The notes under the pieces are model-generated. The model searched no databases and was not told the origin of the DNA. It saw only the letters and a program-made list of their open reading frames with translations. A program made the position numbers and the translations under genes. From CAIKZJ01 sp964626015 (GTDB taxonomy: Bacteria > Bacteroidota > Ignavibacteria > Tepidaquicellales > Tepidaquicellaceae), in assembly GCA_964626015.1 (NCBI GenBank), contig CAZVCC010000027.1, forward strand, positions 1 to 39,031: a DNA stretch of 39,031 bases. The letters are read 5' to 3'. Positions 32,188 to 39,031 of the stretch are shown here, one piece after another (position 1 is the first letter of the stretch; every line of letters starts with the position of its first letter).

Positions 32188-33843
32188 TTATTGCCGTACC
32201 CTTCTTTCTAAAATCCTTTCAGTTATCGCAGCAATAAATATCAGTATTGTCATAATCAAAAGTATGTCAGGAAATAAATAGGGATTTCTTGTGTAAAAGG
32301 TAATACTCCTGCTTAATCCAATATCTCCGCTTATTATTGCTTTCTGATTTATTTCTGTCTCGTCGTAAATATTACCGTATGAATCAATAAAGCATGAGAT
32401 CCCTGTGTTTCCGCATCTTGCTATCCATCTTCTGTTTTCAATTGCTCTCAATACGGCAAATTGTTTGTGCTGATGAGTTCCAAATAATTTTCCCCACCAT
32501 CCGTCATTCGTTATAATAACAGAAAATTGTGAGCCTTTTGCCGCGAAGGCAGCAAAATATTCAGGATATATCGTTTCGTAACATATTGCTGTGTTGAACT
32601 CTGCTTTATCTCCAAGCTTAAATATTGTTGTATCCCAGCCGACCTGAAACGAACTAATTCCCACTGACCATCTTATTATATCCCTGAAAAAAGGTATCCT
32701 TTCCTGATAAGGCATTCTCTCGCTCGCAATGACAAGTTTGTTCTTCGCGTATTTCTGATGAGATACCCTTTCTTCATCAGGTTTTATAAGCACTGCTGAA
32801 TTAAAAGAGTCATATTTCTGACCCGACGTTTTATTTATTTTCGAATCGGGTTTTGCTAATATGCTGTCGTTGTAGTATACTAGGTCAGGCGTTCCTATTA
32901 GAAGGGGTGTCTTTATGCTGTCAATCGTATTCTTAATCAAATCATATTTATCAGTGTAGTAATCGTTAAGAAGATAAAAAGGAGTCGCTGTTTCGGGAAA
33001 TATTATTAGGTCTGATTTTACCGATGCCGTATCTGTTATTCTTAGCAGTTCAACATATTCTCTCACAAGCTCGTTTTGTTTTGACCCCCATTTTTTCCAT
33101 GGATTTACATTTGGCTGAACTATACTTATTCTTAGTTTTCCCTCTGATTTATCCTCGTTATACTTACTGTAAGATTTTGTTGTAATACTGTATATATCAG
33201 GAAGGAAAAACAAAACAATAATGATTATCGATATATAGATTACCTCTTTTCTTTTAAAAAACATCGGCAATGAATCTTTACTCACAGAAGCTTTTTCAAT
33301 AATCATGAACAGCAGACATCCGATATTTAGCGCCCAAAAAGATATTCCGTAAACTCCCGTTATTTCTATGAACTGGATTTTATGCAATGCCGTAGTAAAC
33401 GCATTCCCTGCCGTTACCCAAGGGAAACTTACTTCGGGAAGTGCGTAAAGATATTCTATTGTAACCCAAATAAACGGTAGAGTAAACACAGTCGCTGATT
33501 TTAAATATGCTCCCAGTCTTTTTCGTGTATAATAATATAGAACCAACGGCAAAGTAAGCAGTGCACTGTGAATTACCATTGTAATAAACCCTCCGGCAAT
33601 CAGAAATTTATCCGCCCCTTCTCTTAGTCCGCTCAAACTTATCCATGATACTGCTGCCATTTCGAACGCTAGAAACGCAAAGTAAGACCTTAAGAATACT
33701 TGTTTGAAATTCTCTGAATTGTGAACCGTAGAGATAAGCAATGCAATCCCCATAAAGTATAATGTGTATATGTTGATTGGGGGAAATGATGCCGCAAGAC
33801 TAAGACCCGTGATTATATAGAGTAAGGTTCTTTTAAGTTTCAA
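32188..33843 (-). CDS. lnt: Apolipoprotein N-acyltransferase
   Basis: A 551-residue inner-membrane enzyme that adds the third acyl chain to the N-terminal cysteine of lipoproteins. Several N-terminal helices (to about residue 215) precede a nitrilase-fold periplasmic domain. The catalytic triad is visible as Glu284 (IIFPETATPF), Lys367 (QKYAKNKLV) and Cys421 (AICYETIYP). A final helix lies near the C-terminus. The usual LVPFGE phrase after the lysine is LVIASE here. The start is TTG: it is the first codon, one base after the upstream phosphatase stop, and the next Met is inside a helix. Two lipoproteins in the window (36468 and 37112) would be substrates. Confidence 0.92.
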   Translation of the reverse strand: MKLKRTLLYIITGLSLAASFPPINIYTLYFMGIALLISTVHNSENFKQVFLRSYFAFLAFEMAAVSWISLSGLREGADKFLIAGGFITMVIHSALLTLPLVLYYYTRKRLGAYLKSATVFTLPFIWVTIEYLYALPEVSFPWVTAGNAFTTALHKIQFIEITGVYGISFWALNIGCLLFMIIEKASVSKDSLPMFFKRKEVIYISIIIIVLFFLPDIYSITTKSYSKYNEDKSEGKLRISIVQPNVNPWKKWGSKQNELVREYVELLRITDTASVKSDLIIFPETATPFYLLNDYYTDKYDLIKNTIDSIKTPLLIGTPDLVYYNDSILAKPDSKINKTSGQKYDSFNSAVLIKPDEERVSHQKYAKNKLVIASERMPYQERIPFFRDIIRWSVGISSFQVGWDTTIFKLGDKAEFNTAICYETIYPEYFAAFAAKGSQFSVIITNDGWWGKLFGTHQHKQFAVLRAIENRRWIARCGNTGISCFIDSYGNIYDETEINQKAIISGDIGLSRSITFYTRNPYLFPDILLIMTILIFIAAITERILERRVRQ

Positions 33844-33844
33844 T

Positions 33845-34402
33845 TCAGTTCTTTAGAATTTTATACTTTTTGTTAAGCGAGTCCCAAAGAAATACAAACA
33901 ACATTCCTATTGAAATACCTATTATCGTACCGAAAAATACGTCTGATGGATAGTGGACCCCTACAAATACTCGCGAGATAGCCATAAGGAATGCACCGAT
34001 ATAAAACGAAATTGAAAACTTTGGATAAAAATGTGAGAGAAAAACTGCTCCCGCAAAGTTGTTTACTGCATGTGAAGACGGGAACGAAAAGGATTGCGTA
34101 CATCCCACAAGTAATCTGACATCAGGCAGTACATTGCAGGGACGTATTCTTTCTATTGTATTTTTTATGAGATTACTGCTGATTTGATCGCTTGCTGCTA
34201 CAAGCAGTATAAGCCCTATCGCCACAATCCTGCCGCGTTTCCCTGCGCCTATCAAAAGGTAAAGAAACATGATAGCATAGAATATTTTCCAGTGGTTCAA
34301 TTCTGTAATAAACGGCATCAGAAAATCTGTTGCTGGATTCGCAATCGTCTTGTTTATAAAGTAAAATATACTGACGTCTATACTGTAAAGGATATCAATC
34401 AT
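33845..34402 (-). CDS. PAP2-family membrane phosphatase
   Basis: A 185-residue polytopic membrane phosphatase of the type 2 phosphatidic acid phosphatase family. Its three motifs are intact: KNTIERIRP, SFPSSHAVNNF and SRVFVGVHYPSD (catalytic His). I start it at the ATG at 34402, which overlaps the ispF stop as ATGA, rather than 12 codons upstream within ispF. It may dephosphorylate undecaprenyl pyrophosphate or a phospholipid. Position between ispF (isoprenoid precursor) and lnt (envelope) would suit recycling of the undecaprenyl carrier, but the substrate is not encoded in the motif. It abuts lnt by one base. Confidence 0.88.
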   Translation of the reverse strand: MIDILYSIDVSIFYFINKTIANPATDFLMPFITELNHWKIFYAIMFLYLLIGAGKRGRIVAIGLILLVAASDQISSNLIKNTIERIRPCNVLPDVRLLVGCTQSFSFPSSHAVNNFAGAVFLSHFYPKFSISFYIGAFLMAISRVFVGVHYPSDVFFGTIIGISIGMLFVFLWDSLNKKYKILKN

Positions 34403-34881
34403 AACTTGTATATTATCGTTACGGTCGTTGCGGAACACCCCTTCTTTTCTCCGATGAACCCAACTCCTTCTGAAGTGGTTGCCTTTATCGAAACATTCTT
34501 GCAGTTTATTAATGCTGAAATCTTTTCTGCCATGTCGGGTATGTACTTTGAAATCTTAGGTTCCTCAAGCAAAATCATCGAATCCGTGTTACTTATCTTC
34601 CAGCCGTCCCTCGAAATAAGGTCGTAAACATTCTTAAGTAAAACAAGACTCGAAATATCTTTGTAAGCAGGGTCAGTGTTCGGAAATTGATGTCCGATAT
34701 CTTTATGCCCAGCCGCTCCAAGCAGTGCGTCGCATAGCGAATGCAGCAAAACGTCAGCATCCGAGTGTCCCTCAAGTCCTCTATTGTGCGGTATTTCAAC
34801 TCCGCCTATTATTAGCTTCCTTCCGGTTGCGAGCCTGTGCACATCGTAACCGTATCCTATTCTGAAATTAAAATCTGACAT
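34399..34881 (-). CDS. ispF: 2-C-methyl-D-erythritol 2,4-cyclodiphosphate synthase
   Basis: A 160-residue cytosolic enzyme of the methylerythritol phosphate pathway. It converts CDP-methylerythritol 2-phosphate to the cyclic diphosphate with release of CMP, on the way to isopentenyl diphosphate. The zinc ligands are present in order: Asp13 and His15 (GYDVHRL) and His47 (LLHSLCD). GHSDADV, DIGHQFPNTD and TTSEGVGFIGEKKGCSATT are family signatures. Length is standard for a trimer-forming IspF. It is followed without gap by the phosphatase and lnt, so an envelope/isoprenoid operon is likely; dinB lies 59 bases upstream and may be co-transcribed. Confidence 0.96.
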   Translation of the reverse strand: MSDFNFRIGYGYDVHRLATGRKLIIGGVEIPHNRGLEGHSDADVLLHSLCDALLGAAGHKDIGHQFPNTDPAYKDISSLVLLKNVYDLISRDGWKISNTDSMILLEEPKISKYIPDMAEKISALINCKNVSIKATTSEGVGFIGEKKGCSATTVTIIYKL

Positions 34882-34940
34882 AAATTCAAATTAGAATTTT
34901 TATAGTTTTAAAACAATCAAATTTGCAGTATTAATCCTGA

Positions 34941-36242
34941 TTATCCCGCATTCAAACCAATCCTTATAACGCCCTCGCCGTATTTCTGCTTAAGTTTGTC
35001 AAGATGATAAAACGGGATGTTAGTACGTTGAGTGAATAATTCAAGGTTGCAGGAATTCGTGTCCTCGTGAAGGTCAAAAACCGTCATGCCGAACATTCTT
35101 GCAGGCAGATTCTCATTCGGCTGAGGAAAGTTTTTCAGAATTTCAAGTGCCGATTCATATACTATCCTATCATCGTTTGTGTGCGATGGAAGATGCATGT
35201 CTCCGGACGCATACCTCAGGTTTCCGTATCTTAATACAAAGTATAAATATCCAGCAACAAGTTTTTTGTCGCGCATTTTTCTGCAAAGATACTCTGATAC
35301 ACGTCTGACTTCATTCTTTACCTCGTTGATATTGTAAATGTTGTTTGTAAGCGTGTGATGGTGGTTCAGTGATTTCTCATGTGTTGACCTCCTGAAGATT
35401 TCCGATGAATCCTCTCCGCGTGCAAGTCGCCGGAAAACTATTCCGTTAATGCCGAACTCCTTGCGGAGCGCACCCTCCGATGAGTTTGCAAGGTCTCCTA
35501 TAGTGAATATGTTCATAAGGCTCATGCGCCTTCCTATCCTTGCTCCGACCCCCCATAGCTTCCTGACGGGAAGTGGATAGATTTTCCTCTCCCTGTCATC
35601 AGGCGTTATTACAGTCAGCCCGTCGGGTTTTTCAAATTTTGTTGCCATCTTTGCGTATGACTTGTTGTATGAAACCCCAACGCTGCATGTGAGGTCTTCC
35701 ATCTCGAGTATTTTATCCTTTATGCGCTGTGCAAATTCCTTCGCGTCCTTGAAATTCTTCACAAAGTCAGAAACATCAACAAAATACTCGTCAACGCTGT
35801 ACTGCTCCGTGAATTCCGGCGGGACAAATGTTCGCAACCCTCTCATAAGATTCTGTATTATTACTTCGTACTTTGGACCGTAACAGGGAAGTGAAATAAG
35901 CATCGGACAAATTTTCTTTGCCTCCCAAAGGCTCATGCCCGTCTCAATTCCGAATGCCCTCGCCTCGTAAGATGCCGTCATCACGATTCCTTTCATGCCG
36001 GTGGTGCTTCCGACCGAAACAGGCTTTCCTCTAAGGTTTGGATTGTCCCTCTGCTCTACTTGTGCGTAAAATGCATCAAAGTCTATATGAAGGAAAATCT
36101 TCGGCTTGTATAGTCCGAGATGAGGGTTTAAGTCCTTGTAATGAGGAAAAGAGTAAAGAGGCATCAGCCTTATTCTCTTGTACATCGCGTCATAGCCCTG
36201 CTCGCTGCGCGGTACGAAGAATGATGAACTAATTTTATCCAT
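34941..36242 (-). CDS. dinB: Y-family DNA polymerase, DinB-like
   Basis: A 433-residue translesion polymerase. The catalytic acids are all present: Asp54 (HIDFDAFYAQVEQ) and Asp151/Glu152 (YSVDEYFVD), so it should be active. VGVSYNKSYAKMATKFEKPDGL, the helix-hairpin-helix-like WGVGARIGRRMSLMNIFTIGDL and a little-finger domain follow. Relative to E. coli DinB it has about 46 extra N-terminal residues (phrases such as YKRIRLMPLYSFPHYKDLNPHLGLYKPK). A later in-frame Met at residue 20 could shorten this. Error-prone bypass of DNA damage is the family role. I see no clear LexA-type operator upstream. Confidence 0.92.
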   Translation of the reverse strand: MDKISSSFFVPRSEQGYDAMYKRIRLMPLYSFPHYKDLNPHLGLYKPKIFLHIDFDAFYAQVEQRDNPNLRGKPVSVGSTTGMKGIVMTASYEARAFGIETGMSLWEAKKICPMLISLPCYGPKYEVIIQNLMRGLRTFVPPEFTEQYSVDEYFVDVSDFVKNFKDAKEFAQRIKDKILEMEDLTCSVGVSYNKSYAKMATKFEKPDGLTVITPDDRERKIYPLPVRKLWGVGARIGRRMSLMNIFTIGDLANSSEGALRKEFGINGIVFRRLARGEDSSEIFRRSTHEKSLNHHHTLTNNIYNINEVKNEVRRVSEYLCRKMRDKKLVAGYLYFVLRYGNLRYASGDMHLPSHTNDDRIVYESALEILKNFPQPNENLPARMFGMTVFDLHEDTNSCNLELFTQRTNIPFYHLDKLKQKYGEGVIRIGLNAG

Positions 36243-36381
36243 ATAATATTTATTAAGGGTTAATATTCTATGGCATAAATATATATGGTAAATTTGTAAA
36301 TATCAAGTCATACGAAAATAATTTACTGGAAGTTGTTTAAATTAATCCTTTCAGGTTATTGGTATTAGCAGAAAGACTGAC

Positions 36382-36420
36382 CAATAATAAAGGCTTCACA
36401 GTCTGTAATCCGTGAAGCCT
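36382..36420 (-). terminator. Rho-independent terminator
   Basis: AGGCTTCAC (36391-36399) and GTGAAGCCT (36412-36420) are exact inverted copies over a 12-base loop. Read on the minus strand the stem is followed by TTATTATT. It lies about 48 bases beyond the stop of the small lipoprotein gene and ends that transcript before the dinB promoter region. Confidence 0.8.
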
Positions 36421-36467
36421 CTATGTTCAGTCGTAAGAAGTTTATATATGTGTCCTGAAAAAACTTT

Positions 36468-36908
36468 TTAAAGCTGTCGTGCGCTTGTTCTTTCCGTATT
36501 CCTTTCCTTGCCGCTTTCTTTCTTTTCCTTTTTCACCACCTTATTAAGGCTGCCTTTAAGATAGCAGTCGTAGCATACGTCAAGCACCATGTCGTTATAG
36601 ATATCCACATACTCTTCGTGAATCGTGTATATATATTCATCGTCTTCAAGAACAATCTCAAAATCATAAGTGCCCGCGTCCAGAAGCATATTGAATGATT
36701 CGAACGGTTCGAGGTCGTAGTAAACCTGATTCCTGCTCCATCCGTGGTTTCCGTAATCGTATGTACGGAAATATAATTCCGTCATGTACATGTCGTTATT
36801 GTTATTGTAAACAGAGACGTTGTATGATGAGTTATAGATGAACTGTTCGCATCCGTTGATGAAAACCGCAGAAATCAAAATTCCAAGTAGTATTAATTTC
36901 TTTCTCAT
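36468..36908 (-). CDS. Small lipoprotein of unknown function
   Basis: A 146-residue predicted lipoprotein: MRKK, a hydrophobic core and the lipobox FINGC with Cys20. The mature part is rich in Tyr, Asn and Asp (VSVYNNNNDMYMTELYFRTYDYG) and in short beta strands, with a Cys-x2-Cys pair (VCYDCYLKG) near the end, then a highly charged Lys/Glu/Arg tail. I recognise no family. A good Shine-Dalgarno (AAGGAG, about six bases upstream), unusual for this window, supports the start and suggests efficient expression. It would be matured by the Lnt encoded nearby. A terminator follows. Confidence 0.75.
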   Translation of the reverse strand: MRKKLILLGILISAVFINGCEQFIYNSSYNVSVYNNNNDMYMTELYFRTYDYGNHGWSRNQVYYDLEPFESFNMLLDAGTYDFEIVLEDDEYIYTIHEEYVDIYNDMVLDVCYDCYLKGSLNKVVKKEKKESGKERNTERTSARQL

Positions 36909-37111
36909 TTTTGTCTCCTTTACTGTTGCTTTGCTTCAATTCTTAGACAATCAGTATTGCAATTTGGGTTTAATTATTGTTGCATTTTATACCTGTTTGA
37001 TATGTCTTTGTTCCCGCATTATTCCCGAATTGAATCTTGTTCTGCCTCTGTGTCCGAGCTGTCCAAAAGCATCCAGCCGTACTTTTTACTTATCTCATGA
37101 AGCAATTAAAT

Positions 37112-37825
37112 TTATCTTCTTTCAAGTTCTTCAAAGGTTAAATCCAGCAGCTTATACTTTTCCCATCCCTTGTAATCAAAGTGCCACCATTCTGTCGGAT
37201 AATAGCTGAATCCGAAATGTTCCATAATTCCAAAAAGTAATTTCCTGTTAGTAAGTACTGTGTCAGGCAAATCTTTGTAATCTGGATGAGCCTTTTCCGT
37301 GAAGTTGTCATATTCAGTTGGCATCGGAAGTTCTTTTCCCGTGCTAAGTTCAACCAGTGTCAGATCTACTGCGCAACCGCGGTTATGACGCGATCCGTTC
37401 CTGGGATTTGCCACGAAATTCGTGTCTGGATATACTTCAAAAAACTTAAGCGATGCCGCGTACGGTCTGTACGCATCATAAATCTTAAGACCTATCATGA
37501 AATGTGAAAGCGAATCCTGTACCTTCTGTAACGCATCAAAAACAGGCATCCTCGCAAATGCTCTCGGTGATAAATAAATTACTTTCCCCGTAAAATTATT
37601 AGTCGTTGCATATCGTATGTCAAGATAAATTCCTCTTATCTTACTAAGGTCTTCAAGCTTCCAGTCCGGATTCTGTCTTACTTCTCTGTCATATGCATCC
37701 TTACTCTGTGTAATGTTAAGATTGTAAGGATTTAATTTTTCTGTTTTACTTTCGTTCGTGCATCCGAATAGAATAAAACATAGGTTTAATGTTACTAAAA
37801 TTAACCCGGTTTTTATCTTCACCAT
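37112..37825 (-). CDS. Lipoprotein D-alanyl-D-alanine dipeptidase (VanX/DdpX family)
   Basis: A 237-residue M15-type zinc dipeptidase with a lipobox (ILFGC, Cys22), so it is predicted to be membrane-attached outside the cytoplasm. Zinc and catalytic residues follow VanX spacing: His147 and Asp154 (SRHNRGCAVD), Glu212 and His215 (EWWHF), plus Arg71 (DIRYATTNNF) for transition-state binding. It cleaves D-Ala-D-Ala. There are no vanH or ligase genes next to it, so vancomycin resistance is not implied. Scavenging of D-alanine from peptidoglycan turnover, as proposed for DdpX, is more likely. It is monocistronic on the minus strand. Confidence 0.9.
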   Translation of the reverse strand: MVKIKTGLILVTLNLCFILFGCTNESKTEKLNPYNLNITQSKDAYDREVRQNPDWKLEDLSKIRGIYLDIRYATTNNFTGKVIYLSPRAFARMPVFDALQKVQDSLSHFMIGLKIYDAYRPYAASLKFFEVYPDTNFVANPRNGSRHNRGCAVDLTLVELSTGKELPMPTEYDNFTEKAHPDYKDLPDTVLTNRKLLFGIMEHFGFSYYPTEWWHFDYKGWEKYKLLDLTFEELERR

Positions 37826-37996
37826 GTTGTTTCCCGCTTAAATTTTAAAGTAATAATATATATAAAAACTTAATCATTAAAAAGTTCGTGATGTATCCAT
37901 TCTCATCATTTTTGCACATTACTTTTTAAATGAAAAAGTTATTTTATTCAGAATGTCTTGTTAATAAAATGTTCTAATTTAAAAACAAATTATACT

Positions 37997-38728
37997 ATGA
38001 AGTCTATTAAATATTTGCTGGCAACCTTCGCCGCACTTATCATCAGTTTTAACCTTTCAGCACAATCAGCTGAAGAGATAATAAACAAACACGTTGAAGC
38101 CCTCGGGGGTACGGAAAATATGCAAGCCGTGAAGTCCTTAAAAGTTAACGGTATTGCGAAAGTTATGGGAATCGATATTCCTTACACCACCTACAATCTC
38201 GCTCCCGATAAGACTTACTTCGAAATGTCTATTGAAGGTTTTTCCATAAAGCAGGCTTTTGACGGAACAACAGCTTGGTCTGTAAACCCTCTTTCAGGTT
38301 CAAGCTCTCCCGAAGTTGTCGAAGGTGATGAAGCGAAAGGAATTAAGGATAGAGGAATTATTTTCGGCAGACTTACGACATACAAAAATGACGGTGCGTC
38401 AATCGAACTGATGGGTAAGGAAAAAGTTGATGATGTAGATGCCTATAAAATTCTCTATACTGGAGCAGACGGTAAAAAAGTTACTTACTACATAAGTACT
38501 GAATCTAACCTCGTTGTCAAAGTTCAGAAAAAAGTTACCGTTAACGGTTCAGAAATGGATTCCGAAACAGTTTTTTTTGACTACAGAAAAATTGGCAGCG
38601 TAATGATGGCTTATGCCATGAATACTAAGGTCAAAAATTCGCCAATGGGGTCTCAAAATATTACTATAGAAAAAATTGAAATAAATCCTGTTTTTGATGA
38701 ATCAATTTTTTATATGCCGTCAAACTAA
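37997..38728 (+). CDS. LolA-like secreted or periplasmic protein
   Basis: A 243-residue protein from the ATG at 37997, which begins a clean signal peptide (MKSIKYLLATFAALIISFNLSAQ); the longer frame from 37958 adds 13 residues that are not a signal sequence. After cleavage, EEIINKHVEALGGTENMQAVKSLKVNGIAK matches the outer membrane lipoprotein-sorting/LolA-like family. A beta-rich body includes KTYFEMSIEGFSIKQAFDGTTAWSVNP, and the C-terminal IEKIEINPVFDESIFYMP is typical. LolB/LolA folds bind lipid or lipoproteins. A specific role is unknown. Confidence 0.75.
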   Translation: MKSIKYLLATFAALIISFNLSAQSAEEIINKHVEALGGTENMQAVKSLKVNGIAKVMGIDIPYTTYNLAPDKTYFEMSIEGFSIKQAFDGTTAWSVNPLSGSSSPEVVEGDEAKGIKDRGIIFGRLTTYKNDGASIELMGKEKVDDVDAYKILYTGADGKKVTYYISTESNLVVKVQKKVTVNGSEMDSETVFFDYRKIGSVMMAYAMNTKVKNSPMGSQNITIEKIEINPVFDESIFYMPSN

Positions 38729-38735
38729 TTCTTTA

Positions 38736-38764
38736 AAATCCCGGCTGCGAATAATCCGGGATTT
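38736..38764 (+). terminator. Hairpin terminator candidate
   Basis: AAATCCCGG (38736-38744) and CCGGGATTT (38756-38764) pair perfectly over an 11-base loop, eight bases after the stop of the LolA-like gene. The downstream sequence is T/C-rich (CTATTTCCC) rather than a pure T-run, so efficiency is uncertain. Confidence 0.65.
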
Positions 38765-39031
38765 CTATTTCCCTTTTCCATCCAAAATCCTATGTTTTCT
38801 TATTTTCTTTCTTTAAACACCAATTTTAAAGAATTAACTTTCTCAAAATCGCCTTAATTTATAAATTCTAACCTCTTTCTAAATGAAACATTGTCATTAA
38901 TTACGAGAAATTGCTGTTTTAGCTTGTCAGTGAAAATTAGTTTTTTCCGGTAGAAATTAACATTTGATTTTCTTTAGGAGCTTCAAAACTGCATTTTTTA
39001 TGTATGCCTGCGATATGCCTGCGATATGCCT
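38765..39031. other. Window-end intergenic region
   Basis: From the terminator to the window edge I see no coding frame or RNA gene. It is A/T-rich until about 39000, where a short tandem repeat begins and runs into the window end. What lies beyond is not visible. Confidence 0.5.
39004..39031. repeat. 11-bp tandem repeat, cut by the window end
   Basis: ATGCCTGCGAT occurs at 39004-39014 and 39015-39025, and ATGCCT at 39026-39031. The period is exactly 11 bases. The array continues out of the window, so copy number is unknown. It shares the one-turn period and GCC core with the arrays near 4750 and 20450. Confidence 0.8.

Noticed and set aside
37112..37825. Vancomycin-resistance gene vanX
   Set aside because: No vanH, vanA/B ligase or vanRS genes are adjacent, and the protein is a predicted lipoprotein; a wall-turnover role is simpler.

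Overview
The window looks like a chromosome segment from a low-GC member of the Bacteroidota/Ignavibacteria (Chlorobi-related) lineage. Three large secreted proteins end in a type IX secretion (Por) sorting tail containing NYPNPFNP, in the style common in Ignavibacteria. Most start codons are preceded by A/T-rich leaders with weak or no Shine-Dalgarno sequence. Lipoprotein, SPOR and AddAB-like genes also fit that group. I see no rRNA, tRNA, insertion sequence, prophage or CRISPR array. The assignment is an inference from gene style, not from a marker gene.

Layout. 1-4.5 kb: a secreted beta-propeller protein and, on the minus strand, a CHASE4/PAS hybrid histidine kinase. 4.9-7.2 kb: a heme-oxygenase-fold protein resembling chlamydial CADD (self-sacrificing p-aminobenzoate synthase), then a convergent membrane-anchored protein with an HExxH motif. 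7.4-13.4 kb: an overlapping pair resembling the AddA/AddB helicase-nuclease of double-strand break repair. 13.9-18.9 kb: two tandem secreted paralogues that share their last 400 residues but have unrelated N-terminal modules, each followed by a clear hairpin terminator. 18.9-22.1 kb: a DUF6544-like protein, a 44-residue membrane microprotein, a helically phased repeat array, an outer-membrane barrel protein, and an 815-bp repeat-rich gap. 22.1-26.6 kb: a deoxyhypusine-synthase-like protein, then a tight operon of a DUF1905/YdeI protein, MntP, a FucP/GluP-type sugar permease and a ROK sugar kinase. 26.6-28 kb: a MATE exporter.

28.1-32.2 kb is the most intriguing part: four overlapping or abutting genes encode TPR-membrane-SPOR, free methionine-(R)-sulfoxide reductase, a small HU-like protein, and HU-membrane-SPOR. 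The last protein combines a predicted cytosolic DNA-binding domain with a predicted periplasmic peptidoglycan-binding domain across one membrane helix. It is therefore a candidate physical link between nucleoid and septal cell wall. Convergent to it is a minus-strand run of dinB, ispF, a PAP2 phosphatase and lnt. 36.4-38.7 kb: a small lipoprotein, a lipoprotein D-Ala-D-Ala dipeptidase and a LolA-like secreted protein.

A second theme is intergenic. Three separate gaps carry short repeats with a 10-11 bp period (about 4726-4784, 20417-20487 and 39004-39031), all built around a GCC core. Pieces of an interspersed ATCCG-rich family occur at 15-55 and 21838-21880. These arrays place identical motifs on one face of the DNA helix and are not explained by the genes.
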